A DNA stretch of 64,000 nucleotides from DATJLY01 sp963729295 (GCA_963729295.1 CAVSNJ010000029.1:248001-312000); one strand, 5' to 3'. Shown: positions 1 through 8,854, numbered from the stretch's first letter. Translations and numbers: made by a program. Notes: a model not told the origin generated them from the sequence alone.

Positions 1-645
1 CATGCGCCAGTTGGGATGCGCCACCGCCTGCTCGGGCGTGGCGTTCGCCATCTCCGCGTCGCTGCGCTTCAGGAACGGCCCGCCGCTCGCGGTGAGGATG
101 ATGCGCTCGATCGCCGCGCGCTGCTCGAAGGCGAAGACCTGGAAGATGGCGTTGTGCTCGCTATCGACGGGCAGGAGCCGCGCGCCGCGCCGCTTCGCCT
201 CGTCGGTGACGAGCGCGCCGGCGCAGACGAGCGCCTCCTTGTTGGCGAGCGCCACGAGGACGCCGCGGCGCACCGCCGCCATGGTCGGCTGGAGCCCCGC
301 CGCGCCGACGATCGCCGCCATCACCCAGTCCGACGGGCGCGCCGCCGCTTCGACCACGGCGGCGGCACCGGCTCCGGTTTCGATGCCGCTTCCCGCCAAC
401 GCCGCCTTCAGCTCGTCATAGTGCGTATCGTCGGCCACCACGGCAAAGCGCGCGCCGAGGCGCCGCGCCTGCTCGGCGAGAAGACCGGCATTCTTGTGCG
501 CGACCAGCGCCTCGACCGTGTAGGAGCCGGGGTCGGCCGCCAGCAGCTCGACCGTGTTGCGCCCGACCGAGCCGGTCGAGCCCAGAACCGTGACCCGGCG
601 CGGGCGTTCGCGGAATTTGGGCGGCAGCGGCGCGGTCTCCGTCAT
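1..645 (-). CDS. dxr: 1-deoxy-D-xylulose 5-phosphate reductoisomerase (3' end outside window)
   Basis: This enzyme converts 1-deoxy-D-xylulose 5-phosphate to 2-C-methylerythritol 4-phosphate with NADPH, the committed step of the MEP isoprenoid pathway in the cytosol. The first 215 residues are present and the gene runs off the left edge. Visible landmarks are the NADPH-binding GSTGSVGRNT near residues 23-32, the ANKEALVCAG segment, the metal-binding active-site DSEHNAIF with its Asp and Glu, and TASGGPF followed by TPEQAVAHPNW, all diagnostic of Dxr. The start is the ATG at 645, giving MTETAPLPPK. The gene is divergent from the heat-shock unit to its right. The identification is firm; completeness cannot be judged. 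Confidence 0.95.
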   Translation of the reverse strand, partial: MTETAPLPPKFRERPRRVTVLGSTGSVGRNTVELLAADPGSYTVEALVAHKNAGLLAEQARRLGARFAVVADDTHYDELKAALAGSGIETGAGAAAVVEAAARPSDWVMAAIVGAAGLQPTMAAVRRGVLVALANKEALVCAGALVTDEAKRRGARLLPVDSEHNAIFQVFAFEQRAAIERIILTASGGPFLKRSDAEMANATPEQAVAHPNWRM

Positions 646-758
646 CGGGGCCTTTTTCCCCCGCTGTGGGGGCCGGGTATTGATAGGGGCAAGCCGGCCG
701 TCCGTAAACGCCCGGCGCGAGTCCTTCGGCACGACGGAAGCGCCGGGCCGGGACCACG

Positions 759-786
759 CTTGAAATCTCCTCCCGCGTTCCCATTT
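759..786 (+). promoter_or_regulatory. Heat-shock (sigma-32/RpoH) promoter of hsp20-lon
   Basis: CTTGAAA at 759-765 and CCCATTT at 780-786 are separated by 14 bases. This matches the classical RpoH consensus CTTGAAA-N11-16-CCCATnT at every defined position. It lies 36 bases upstream of the Hsp20 start codon on the same strand, so transcription would start near 793. Heat-shock control of the Hsp20-Lon unit is inferred from this match and from the nature of the two genes. Confidence 0.85.
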
Positions 787-822
787 TGGACTTCACCTAA
801 CCGCGAACGGAACCGAGAGATC

Positions 823-1227
823 ATGCCGCCGCGCTCGCTCGAAGCCTGGATGTGGGCAGAAGCCTGCGATGCGCTGGCGCGCGCCGAACGCCTCCAGCGC
901 GAATTCTTCCGCCTTGGCCCAAGCTCGGAGCGGCCGAGCTGGGAGCCGCCGGTCGACCTGTTCGAGACCGACGACGAATTGTGGATCGTGGCGGCGCTGC
1001 CCGGCGTCGCCGCGGCCGCGGTCGAGATCAGCGTCGCCGACGGCGTCCTGGTCATCGCCGGCGAACGCCGCCCGCCGCGCCGGCAGCGCGAGGCGGCGAT
1101 CCACCGGCTCGAAGTTCCGCAAGGGCGGTTTCAGCGCCGAATCGCGTTGCCCGGCGGCCGGTACGAGCTCACCCATCGCGACATCCGCGACGGGTTGCTG
1201 ACGCTCGTGCTGCAAAAGCACAGGTAA
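823..1227 (+). CDS. Hsp20/alpha-crystallin family small heat-shock protein
   Basis: This is a 134-residue small heat-shock protein, an ATP-independent holdase that binds unfolding proteins. The alpha-crystallin domain spans about residue 40 to the end: it opens with PPVDLFETDDELWIVAALPGV, includes VADGVLVIAGER, and ends with the typical RDGLLTLVLQK strand in place of a long C-terminal tail. A long reading frame extends upstream, but the ATG at 823, just after GAGAGATC and downstream of the heat-shock promoter, is the sensible start. The first lon copy begins four bases after the stop, so the two are probably one transcript that pairs a holdase with a protease. Confidence 0.9.
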   Translation: MPPRSLEAWMWAEACDALARAERLQREFFRLGPSSERPSWEPPVDLFETDDELWIVAALPGVAAAAVEISVADGVLVIAGERRPPRRQREAAIHRLEVPQGRFQRRIALPGGRYELTHRDIRDGLLTLVLQKHR

Positions 1228-1231
1228 GAGC

Positions 1232-3601
1232 ATGGCGAACACCGACCAAGCCAATTCGCGCCAGCCTATCGAGCTGCCGCCCGACACGCTGGCGATCGTG
1301 CCGGTGCGCGGCATGGTGCTATTTCCGGGCCTCGTGCTGCCGATGGCGGTGACGCGGCCGAAATCGATCGCCGCGGCGCAGGACGCGGTGCGGCGCGGCG
1401 CGCCCCTGGGCTTCATCCTGCAGAAGAACGCCGACATCGAGGATCCGGGCCCCGCCGACCTCTATCAGATCGGCACCGTCGCCGGCGTGCTGCGCTACCT
1501 CACGGCGCCCGACGGCGCGCATCATCTCGTGTGCCAGGGCCAGCATCGCTTCCGCGTGGTGCGTTTCCTCGAGGGCTTTCCCTTTCTCGTCGCGCAGATC
1601 GAGGAGTTGGGCGAAAGCGAAGTGCGCACGCCCGAGGTCGAGGCGCGCGTCGTCCATCTGCGCCGCCAGGCCGAGGAGGCGATCGCGCTTCTGCCGCAGG
1701 CGCCGCCCGAGCTCGCCCACGCCGTGCGCAGCGCGCCCACGGCGGGCGCGCTCGCCGATCTCGTCGCCTCGGTGATGGACCTGACGCCCGACGAAAAGCA
1801 GCAGGTGCTGGAGATCGCCGATGCCGGGCAACGGCTGAGGCGCGTCTCCGACCTGATGGCGCATCGGCTCGAGGTACTGCGCCTGACGCGGCAGATCAGC
1901 GAGGAGACCAAGGAGAAGGTCGAGGGCCGCAATCGCGAATACCTGCTGCGCGAGCAGCTCAAGACCATCCAGAAGGAATTGGGCGAAAGCGACGACGGGC
2001 GCGGCGAGGAGATCGCCGAGCTGAAGCGGCGCATCGCCGAGGCGAAGATGCCCGAGGAGGTCGAGACCCAGGCGAAGCGCGAACTCGCCCGGCTCGAACG
2101 CCTGCCCGAAGGTGCGGCCGAATACTCGATGATGCGCAACTATCTCGACTGGCTCGTCGAGCTGCCATGGAGCGTCACCACCGAGCGGACGATCGACCTC
2201 GCCGAGGCGCGCGACATCCTCGACCACGACCATTTCGGCCTCACGAAGATCAAGCGCCGCATCCTCGAATATCTGGCGGTGCAAAAGCTGAAGCCGGGCG
2301 GCCGGAGCCCGATCCTGTGCTTCGTCGGACCCCCGGGCGTCGGCAAGACCTCGCTCGGCCAGAGCATCGCCCGCGCCACGGGCCGCAAATTCGTGCGCGT
2401 GAGCTTGGGCGGCGTCCACGACGAGGCCGAGATCCGCGGCCATCGCCGGACCTATATCGGCGCGCTCCCCGGCACCATCGTGCAGGCGCTGCGCAAGGCC
2501 GGCTCGCGCGACTGCGTCATGATGCTCGACGAGATCGACAAGCTCGGCGCCGGCTTCCAGGGCGATCCCGCCTCGGCCCTCCTCGAGGTGCTCGATCCCG
2601 AGCAGAACGGCACGTTCCGCGACAACTACCTGGGCGTGCCGTTCGATCTGTCGTCGGTCGTGTTCATCTGCACCGCCAACATGATGGACACGGTGCCGGG
2701 CGCCTTGCGCGACCGCATGGAGCTGATCGAGCTTACGGGCTACACCGAGGACGAGAAGCTCGAGATCGCCAAGCGCTATCTCGTGCCGCGCCAGCGCGAT
2801 GCGAACGGGTTGAAGCCCGAGCAATGCGCGATCGACGACGCGGCCTTGCGCCGGATCATCCGCGATTATACGCGCGAGGCGGGCGTGCGCACGCTCGAGC
2901 GCACGGTGGGCGGCGTGTTCCGCCATGCCGCAATGCAGGTGGCCGAGACGGGCGACGCGCATGTCGCGATCGGGCCGGACGATCTTCCCGCCATCCTCGG
3001 CGCGCCGCGCTTCGAGAACGAAGTGGCGATGCGGACGAGCGTGCCGGGGGTCGCGACCGGGCTCGCCTGGACGCCCGCGGGCGGCGACATCCTGTTCATC
3101 GAGGCGGCGCGCACCGCGGGCGGCGGGCGGCTCATCCTCACCGGGCAACTGGGCGAGGTGATGAAGGAGAGCGCGCAGGCGGCATTGTCGCTCGTGAAAT
3201 CGCGGGCGCGCGCGCTCGGCATCGACGAGGCCCTGTTCGCCAAGAGCGACATCCACATCCACGTGCCGGCGGGCGCCATCCCGAAAGACGGGCCATCGGC
3301 CGGCGTCGCCATGACGATCGCGCTCATCTCGCTCATGACTGGGCGGCCGACGCACAGCGACACGGCGATGACGGGTGAGATCAGCCTGCGCGGTCTCGTG
3401 CTGCCGGTGGGCGGCATCAAGGAGAAGGTGACGGCCGCGGCCCGCGCCGGCATCACCACGGTCCTGCTCCCGGCGCGCAACCGGCGCGACCTCGATGACA
3501 TTCCCGACGAGGTGAAGAAGATCATGCGCTTCGTCTGGTGCGAGCGCATCGACGACGCCCAGGAAGCCGCGCTCGAGGCGGAGAAGGTGGCGGCGGAGTA
3601 G
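1232..3601 (+). CDS. lon: ATP-dependent protease La (first Lon copy)
   Basis: This 789-residue protein is a full-length LonA-type hexameric ATP-dependent serine protease that degrades misfolded and regulatory proteins in the cytosol. The N-terminal substrate-binding domain (about 15-205) starts at LAIVPVRGMVLFPG. The AAA+ module has Walker A GPPGVGKT at 366-373, and the protease domain carries the Ser-Lys dyad: Ser689 in PKDGPSAG and Lys732 in GGIKEK. The ATG at 1232 follows the Hsp20 stop by four bases. A second, separate lon (48531-50936) sits in the conserved clpX-lon-hup position, so this copy is probably the accessory, stress-induced paralogue. The division of labour between them is inference. 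Confidence 0.95.
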   Translation: MANTDQANSRQPIELPPDTLAIVPVRGMVLFPGLVLPMAVTRPKSIAAAQDAVRRGAPLGFILQKNADIEDPGPADLYQIGTVAGVLRYLTAPDGAHHLVCQGQHRFRVVRFLEGFPFLVAQIEELGESEVRTPEVEARVVHLRRQAEEAIALLPQAPPELAHAVRSAPTAGALADLVASVMDLTPDEKQQVLEIADAGQRLRRVSDLMAHRLEVLRLTRQISEETKEKVEGRNREYLLREQLKTIQKELGESDDGRGEEIAELKRRIAEAKMPEEVETQAKRELARLERLPEGAAEYSMMRNYLDWLVELPWSVTTERTIDLAEARDILDHDHFGLTKIKRRILEYLAVQKLKPGGRSPILCFVGPPGVGKTSLGQSIARATGRKFVRVSLGGVHDEAEIRGHRRTYIGALPGTIVQALRKAGSRDCVMMLDEIDKLGAGFQGDPASALLEVLDPEQNGTFRDNYLGVPFDLSSVVFICTANMMDTVPGALRDRMELIELTGYTEDEKLEIAKRYLVPRQRDANGLKPEQCAIDDAALRRIIRDYTREAGVRTLERTVGGVFRHAAMQVAETGDAHVAIGPDDLPAILGAPRFENEVAMRTSVPGVATGLAWTPAGGDILFIEAARTAGGGRLILTGQLGEVMKESAQAALSLVKSRARALGIDEALFAKSDIHIHVPAGAIPKDGPSAGVAMTIALISLMTGRPTHSDTAMTGEISLRGLVLPVGGIKEKVTAAARAGITTVLLPARNRRDLDDIPDEVKKIMRFVWCERIDDAQEAALEAEKVAAE

Positions 3602-3788
3602 CGCTCCCGCACAAACGTCGCGCGGCCTTCGACTATCGGAGATAAACCAAACCCGCGCGCGAGTTGCGCCGCCCGCGCCAGGCCCATCCGGCGAACGGGA
3701 ACACGCGCGCGACCCTGATGCGTTGGCATGGTGGTGCGCGCGGTGTCCGTGCTCGGCCGCCGGGCCCCACCACGAGAGGAGTTAGGCA

Positions 3789-4241
3789 ATGGCGCAAACC
3801 GGATTTGGCGGACCGGAGCCGCGGCGCTGGCAGGATTGGGCCAATTTGGTCCTCGCCGTGTGGCTCTTCATCTCGCCCTGGGTGCTGGGCTTCGCTGCCG
3901 GCGCGACCGCCGCCGGCAGCGGCGCACCGGCGACAGGCGCGGGCGGCGCGATCTATCCCGCGGCCTGGAACGCCTGGGTCTTCGGGGTCATCACCGCGAT
4001 CGTCACACTCTGGGCGATGGCCCAGTCGGCGTCGTGGCAGGAATGGATCAGCGTGTTGATCGGCATCTGGCTGTTCGTGGCGCCCTGGGTCTTGAGATTC
4101 TCCGGCATGCAGGCTGCCGCGTGGGATCACTGGATCGTCGGCGCGCTGATTTTCATCGTGTCGCTGTCGGCGCTGTCCTACGCACGGGCGCTCACCGCCA
4201 GCTACGGCCACGCCGGCGACAAACCGCGCGACCGCCTCTAG
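3789..4241 (+). CDS. SPW-repeat integral membrane protein
   Basis: This 150-residue membrane protein has four hydrophobic segments arranged as two copies of the SPW repeat. The copies are seen as WANLVLAVWLFISPWVLGF near residues 17-36 and WISVLIGIWLFVAPWVLRF near 81-99, each with a Trp-rich first helix and the (S/A)PW motif. The family is widespread in bacteria but has no established function. A good ribosome site (GAGAGGAG) precedes the ATG at 3789. The 187 bases between lon and this gene hold no other gene that I can see. Confidence 0.85.
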   Translation: MAQTGFGGPEPRRWQDWANLVLAVWLFISPWVLGFAAGATAAGSGAPATGAGGAIYPAAWNAWVFGVITAIVTLWAMAQSASWQEWISVLIGIWLFVAPWVLRFSGMQAAAWDHWIVGALIFIVSLSALSYARALTASYGHAGDKPRDRL

Positions 4242-4334
4242 CACTGCCGCGCCCGGCTCCGGCTTGACACCGGGGCGCGGCACCTCGACGCTGATCCGGC
4301 CGCGCTCGAAGCGGCCGGATCGGCGGAGGGGCAA

Positions 4335-6407
4335 ATGGCAGGCGCCGCTTCTTTGGTGCGTCGCGAAACCGTGAGCGGCGTCGCACTCCTCAAGCTCGAC
4401 AACCCGCCGGTCAACGCGATGAGCCACGCGCTGCGCTCGGCGCTGAAGGCGGCGCTCGACACGGCGATCGCCGACAGCGCGGCGAGCGCCATCGTCCTCA
4501 TCGGCGCGGGCCACACCTTCATCGCCGGCGCCGACATCACCGAATTCGGCAGGCCGCGCGCCGAGCCGCTGACGCCGACCCTGATCGAAACGATCGAGCG
4601 CGCCCGGAAGCCCGTCATCGCCGCGATCGGCGGCGTTGCGTTCGGCGGCGGGCTCGAGCTGGCGATGGGCTGCCACTGGCGCATCGCCGCCGCCGACGCG
4701 CGCGTGGGCCAACCGGAAGTGAAGCTCGGCCTCATTCCCGGCGCCGGCGGCACACAGCGTCTGCCGCGGCTCGTGGGAATGGCGAAGGCGCTCGACATGA
4801 TCTGCGGCGGCGATCCCATCGCGGCGACGGAGGCGCGCGAATTGGGCCTCGTCGACGAGATCGCGACGGGACCGCTCGAAGCGGCCGCGGTGGCGATGGC
4901 GGAACGGCTCGTGCGCGAGAAGGCGCCGTTGCGGCGCGTACGCGACCTGCCGGCGCCCGCGGGAGACGGCGACACGGTCACGCGCTATCGGACCGGGCTC
5001 GACCGGCGGCGGCGCGGCGCCATTGCGCCGCTGCGTTGCGCCGAGGCGGTCGAGGCGGCGGCATCGCTCCCGTTCGACCAGGGCCTCGCGCGGGAGCGCG
5101 ATATCTTCATCGAGCTTGTGAATAGCGAGCAGGCAAAGGCGCAGCGCTATTTCTTCTTCGCCGAGCGCGCCGCCGCCAAGGTGCCGGACCTGGCCGACGA
5201 CGCGCCCACTGCGCCCGTCGCGCGCGCGGCGGTGATCGGCGCCGGCACGATGGGCGGCGGCATCGCCATGTGCTTCGCCAATGCCGGCATCCCCGTCACG
5301 ATCATCGACATGACGCGCGAGGCGATCGAGCGCGGCCTTGCCACGGTGCGGCGCAACTACCAGAGCGCGCGCGGCATGAGCGAAGAGGAGACCGAGCGGC
5401 GCATGGCACTGATCGCGTCGTCGACCGATCTTGCCGATGTCGCTGCCGCCGACCTGGTGATCGAGGCGGTGTTCGAGGACCTGCCGCTGAAGCAGGAGGT
5501 GTTCCGGAAGCTCGACGACGTGGCGAAGGACGGCGCCGTAATTGCGACCAACACCTCATACCAGGACGTGAACGAGATCGCCGCCGCGACCAAGCATCCC
5601 GAGCGCGTGCTGGGCATGCATTTCTTCAGCCCCGCGAACGTGATGCGGCTCGTCGAGGTGGTGCGCGGCGCGAAGACGGTAATGCCGGTGCTGGCGCAAG
5701 CGCTGGCGCTGTCGCGCCGCTTGCGCAAAGTGCCGGTCACGGTCGGCGTGTGCTATGGCTTCGTCGGCAACCGCATGTTGTCGCTGCGCAGCCGTGCCGT
5801 GGAACGGCTGCTGCTCGAAGGCGCGCTGCCGCAGGAGATCGACGCAGCGCTCGTCGGCTTCGGCTTTCCGATGGGCCCGCTCGCGGCGGCCGATCTCGCG
5901 GGGCTCGATGTCGGGTTCCGCGCGAGGAAGGCGCGCGGCACGGTGTTCCCGATCGCCGATGCGATCTGCGAGGCCGGGCGCTACGGCCAGAAGACGAACG
6001 CCGGCTACTATCATTATGAGCCTGGGAGCCGTGCGCCCTTGGCCGATCCCGAGGTCGAGCGCATCATCGCCGGAATTTCCGAGCGCCTCGGCGTCGCGCG
6101 ACGCAAGATCGACGCCGCCGAGATCGTCGCGCGCACCATGCTGCCGATGGTGAACGAGGGCGCGCGCATCCTCGAGGAGAAGATCGCGCAGCGGCCGTCC
6201 GACATCGACGTGATCTGGGTCTATGGCTACGGCTGGCCGGTCCATCGCGGCGGGCCGATGTTCTATGCCGACAGCTTGGGCCTCAAGAACGTGGCCGCGC
6301 GATTGGCGGAGCAAGCGCGGCTCCTCGACGACGCGGCATTGGCCCCGGCGCCGCTCCTCGCGCGGCTCGCGGACGAAGGAAAGGGATTCGCCGATCTCGG
6401 CGGCTGA
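4335..6407 (+). CDS. Bifunctional enoyl-CoA hydratase/3-hydroxyacyl-CoA dehydrogenase (FadB/FadJ family)
   Basis: This 690-residue fatty-acid beta-oxidation enzyme fuses two activities: hydration of trans-2-enoyl-CoA and NAD-dependent oxidation of the L-3-hydroxyacyl-CoA product. The crotonase domain occupies about residues 1-190, with the oxyanion-hole segments around AGADITEF and GGVAFGGGLELAMGC and the catalytic-region Glu in GQPEVKLGLIPGAGGTQR. The NAD-binding domain begins near residue 298 with GAGTMGGG at 302-309, followed by the C-terminal dimerisation domain containing GFVGNRM and a second HADH_C unit near the end. The ATG at 4335 follows GGAGGGG. It ends three bases before the convergent Nudix gene, and no thiolase lies nearby. 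Confidence 0.93.
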   Translation: MAGAASLVRRETVSGVALLKLDNPPVNAMSHALRSALKAALDTAIADSAASAIVLIGAGHTFIAGADITEFGRPRAEPLTPTLIETIERARKPVIAAIGGVAFGGGLELAMGCHWRIAAADARVGQPEVKLGLIPGAGGTQRLPRLVGMAKALDMICGGDPIAATEARELGLVDEIATGPLEAAAVAMAERLVREKAPLRRVRDLPAPAGDGDTVTRYRTGLDRRRRGAIAPLRCAEAVEAAASLPFDQGLARERDIFIELVNSEQAKAQRYFFFAERAAAKVPDLADDAPTAPVARAAVIGAGTMGGGIAMCFANAGIPVTIIDMTREAIERGLATVRRNYQSARGMSEEETERRMALIASSTDLADVAAADLVIEAVFEDLPLKQEVFRKLDDVAKDGAVIATNTSYQDVNEIAAATKHPERVLGMHFFSPANVMRLVEVVRGAKTVMPVLAQALALSRRLRKVPVTVGVCYGFVGNRMLSLRSRAVERLLLEGALPQEIDAALVGFGFPMGPLAAADLAGLDVGFRARKARGTVFPIADAICEAGRYGQKTNAGYYHYEPGSRAPLADPEVERIIAGISERLGVARRKIDAAEIVARTMLPMVNEGARILEEKIAQRPSDIDVIWVYGYGWPVHRGGPMFYADSLGLKNVAARLAEQARLLDDAALAPAPLLARLADEGKGFADLGG

Positions 6408-6410
6408 ACT

Positions 6411-7167
6411 TCAGCCGTGGCGCGGATCGAGCGTCGGCAGATCGAAGACCTCGTAGCCGAGCCCTTCGGGGATGCGGATGCGCGGGCCGGACGGCGTGTC
6501 GTACATCTCGGGACAGATCGGTCCCGACGCGGGCGCTGCCGCGGCGGATGCCAGCGCATCCGCCACGGTCCCGCTCGCCGCGAGCCGCATGAGGTTGAGC
6601 CGCGTCGCGAACACGACACGGCGGCGCCCGGCCTCAGCCTCGGCGAGCGCCGCGCGCGGCGTGAGCCACAGGATCTCTACTGCCTCGTGCCCGTCCGCGA
6701 GAGGCGCCTGGCTCGCGGGCGCGCGCGCCAGGAAGAAGCGCGTGTCGTAGCGCTTCGGCGAGCGCTCGGGCGTCACCCAATGCGAGAACGGCACGAGCAG
6801 ATCGCTCGCAAGCTCGATCCCGCCGCCGGCGAAGAGGTTTCCGAAATCGCCGCGCGCGAAATCGCCGCCGCCGAGGAGCCGCTCCTCGCCGCGCCGCCGT
6901 GCCAGCAGAATTCCCGCTTCCTCGTAGCTCTCGCGGATGGCGGCGACGCGGAACGCCATTGCCGCCGCATCGACGCCCGGCACGGCGCGGCAGCGAGCGA
7001 GCGTTGCGGGCGCGCCATCCTCCGCATCGACCTGTCCGCCAGGGAACACCATCGCGCCCGAGAAGAACGCGGCGCGATGGCGCTCGAGCATCAGCACCTC
7101 GAGCCCCGCCGGCGCCGTCGCGCAGGAGCAGCAGCGTCGCCGCGGGAAGTGGCAGGACGGGGCTCAA
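6411..7167 (-). CDS. Nudix hydrolase, NUDT7/19-like (reading frame broken near 7104)
   Basis: This is a Nudix-family hydrolase of the type that often acts on CoA or acyl-CoA pyrophosphates. The Nudix box is split as in that subgroup: GAMVFPGGQVDAED and, about 40 residues on, RESYEEAGI with the metal-binding Glu residues. The continuous frame starts only at a GTG at 7097 (VLMLERHR). The expected N-terminus (LPLPAATLLLLRDGAGG) is present directly upstream in another frame and begins with a TTG at 7167 that overlaps the TGA of the upstream gene. Removing one C from the CCCC run at 7104-7107 joins them as GG-LEVLMLERHR. I annotate the joined gene; the break may be an assembly error. Confidence 0.78.
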
Positions 7168-8156
7168 ATCTTGAACGCGTCGAAAGTTTCGGGCGCGAAC
7201 AGCTCTTCCGGCTTGAGGCGGCGCGAGCTCAGCCCCTGCTCGTGGTGATAGCGCAGAAACGTGTCGAGCACGTGGCGGTTCGCCGCAAAGCCATAGGGCC
7301 ACCAATCGTCGCCCATCTCGCGCTTCGTCTCTTCGACATAGGCTATCTGCCACGGCAGCAGGGTCTTGATCGCGGCGACGACGTCGAGATTCTCCACGGC
7401 GCGGCGCTTTGCCTCGGCGAACGCCTTGGCAAGCGATTGCGCGACCCACGGATGCGCGATGTAGAGATCGCGCCGCAGCACGACCGTGTGCATGATCGGG
7501 AAGATGCGGGTCTTGCGGAAATAAGCGCGCTCGACCTCGATGTAGTTCTCGAACAGGCGCCGGACCCGGTCGGGCCGCGTGCGAAAAGTTGAAGGCACGC
7601 GCGGCGCGGTGATGGCGTCGAGCTCGCCATCGGCCAGCATGGCGGAGAGCGTCTTCCCCGGCGGGATCGGGCGCACGCGGAATTTCGGCGGCAGATCGAG
7701 CGCCACCTTTTCCTCGCGGCCTGGATCCTCCTCGCCGCCGGTGAAATATTCGCACGAGGCCGGATCGACGCCGTATTCGTCGGCGAGGATGCCGCGCTGC
7801 CAGACCGGCGCCGTCAGCTGGTATTCCGGCGTGCCGATGCGCCTGCCAGCCAGGTCCTTGGGCTCGCGGATGCCGCTCGCGGCGGAGATGAAGATGCCGT
7901 TGTGGCGGAAGAGGCGCGACGGGAAGACCGGAATGGCGATGAAATGCTGCTCGCCCTTGGCGAGCGACACGGCGTAGGACGAGAGCGACATCTCGGCCGC
8001 GTCGAACTCGCGATGGCGCAGCATGCGGAAGAACGTCTCCTCGACCGGCAGCTCGAGTACGTTGAGCGCGATGCCGTCGGCCACGACGCTGCCGTCGGCC
8101 AATGACCGGGCGCGGTCGTAATCCCAGATCGAAAGCGTGAGGTTCAGCTTGGCCAT
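7164..8156 (-). CDS. 4,5-dihydroxyphthalate decarboxylase / THI5-like family protein
   Basis: This 330-residue protein matches the family annotated as 4,5-dihydroxyphthalate decarboxylase, whose fold is that of periplasmic solute-binding proteins. Family hallmarks are WDYDRARSLADG at the N-terminus, VEETFFRMLRHREFDAAEMSLSSY, and RIGTPEYQLTAPVWQRGIL. There is no signal peptide, which argues for a cytosolic enzyme over an exported binding protein, and no ABC permease or ATPase lies beside it. The ATG at 8156, preceded by GGGGATAGGG, is preferred to a GTG six codons upstream. The stop overlaps the proposed TTG start of the Nudix gene. The substrate cannot be read from sequence, and phthalate need not be it. 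Confidence 0.75.
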   Translation of the reverse strand: MAKLNLTLSIWDYDRARSLADGSVVADGIALNVLELPVEETFFRMLRHREFDAAEMSLSSYAVSLAKGEQHFIAIPVFPSRLFRHNGIFISAASGIREPKDLAGRRIGTPEYQLTAPVWQRGILADEYGVDPASCEYFTGGEEDPGREEKVALDLPPKFRVRPIPPGKTLSAMLADGELDAITAPRVPSTFRTRPDRVRRLFENYIEVERAYFRKTRIFPIMHTVVLRRDLYIAHPWVAQSLAKAFAEAKRRAVENLDVVAAIKTLLPWQIAYVEETKREMGDDWWPYGFAANRHVLDTFLRYHHEQGLSSRRLKPEELFAPETFDAFKI

Positions 8157-8221
8157 CCCTATCCCCGAGCGCACATGCGCGCCCTATGATAGCGAAGCTC
8201 AAGCTTCGGGGAGAAAAAGAG

Positions 8222-8659
8222 ATGGCGGGACTTACCTTGACGCATGCCGCAACGATCGTCGACAAGGCGCTCGAGCACGGACGGACGCGGAATTTCAAGC
8301 CGCTCACCGTGGCGGTGCTCGACGCCGGCGGGCACCTCGTCGCGATGAAGCGCGAGGACGGATCGAGCATCCTCAGGCCGCAGATCGCCGAGGGGAAGGC
8401 CTGGGGCACGCTCGGCATGGGGTTCGGCGGGCGCGAGTTCGCGCGGCGCGTCTCGTCGGGGCCGCTCTTTCTCAATGCGCTGATGGCCGCCTCGGGCGGC
8501 CGCGTCATTCCGGCGCCGGGCGGCGTCCTAATCAAGAGCGGCGGCGAGATCATCGGCGCCGTCGGCATCAGCGGCGACGTCTCAGAGAACGACGAGGCGT
8601 GCGCCGTCTTCGGTATCAAGGCGGCGGGCCTTACGCCCGACACGGGCGATCCGGCCTAG
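8222..8659 (+). CDS. GlcG/HbpS family (DUF336) protein
   Basis: This 145-residue protein of the HbpS/GlcG family (domain once called DUF336) has members that bind haem or accompany glycolate and aromatic catabolism operons. Visible family features are the N-terminal helix LTHAATIVDKALEHGR, the strand TVAVLDAGGHLVAMKREDGS, the loop ALMAASGGRVIPAPGGVLI and the C-terminal IIGAVGISGDVSENDEACA. The ATG at 8222 is preceded by GGGGAGAAAAAGAG; an upstream in-frame codon at 8186 is less likely. It is transcribed divergently from the dihydroxyphthalate-decarboxylase-like gene. No partner enzyme for a catabolic role is adjacent, so function stays open. Confidence 0.85.
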   Translation: MAGLTLTHAATIVDKALEHGRTRNFKPLTVAVLDAGGHLVAMKREDGSSILRPQIAEGKAWGTLGMGFGGREFARRVSSGPLFLNALMAASGGRVIPAPGGVLIKSGGEIIGAVGISGDVSENDEACAVFGIKAAGLTPDTGDPA

Positions 8660-8854
8660 GGTCGCAGTCATTCGCGATCCGGCGCTCGAGGCATGAGCAA
8701 TTCACCTTCGCGCTGACCGACGAGGCGATCGACGCACCCGCCGCGGCGCTGGCGGCCGCGCGCCAAGAGTACGGCATCGCCGCGCCATCTTTTCACATTC
8801 CCGCCTTCGGCGAAACCATCGTCACGGCGGCTGGAACGGGCGCGGGCCGGTGAC
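8660..8854. other. Gap with a coding-like stretch lacking a start codon
   Basis: Between the HbpS-like gene and the isonitrile-hydratase-like gene, the plus strand from about 8692 to the TGA at 8851-8853 reads as a coding-like frame with strongly GC third positions (HEQFTFALTDEAID ... AAPSFHIPAFGETIV). There is no in-frame ATG, GTG or TTG between 8660 and 8692. It may be the tail of a lost gene, a gene whose start is obscured by an indel, or chance. I do not recognise a family. Confidence 0.3.

Noticed and set aside
16..822. Upstream extension of the Hsp20 frame through the dxr region
   Set aside because: It runs antisense to dxr, crosses the sigma-32 promoter and has Arg-rich shadow composition. 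The Hsp20 domain fits the start at 823.
1319..3355. Minus-strand 678-codon frame inside the first lon
   Set aside because: Antisense shadow; the plus strand has all Lon motifs and a ribosome-site-linked start.
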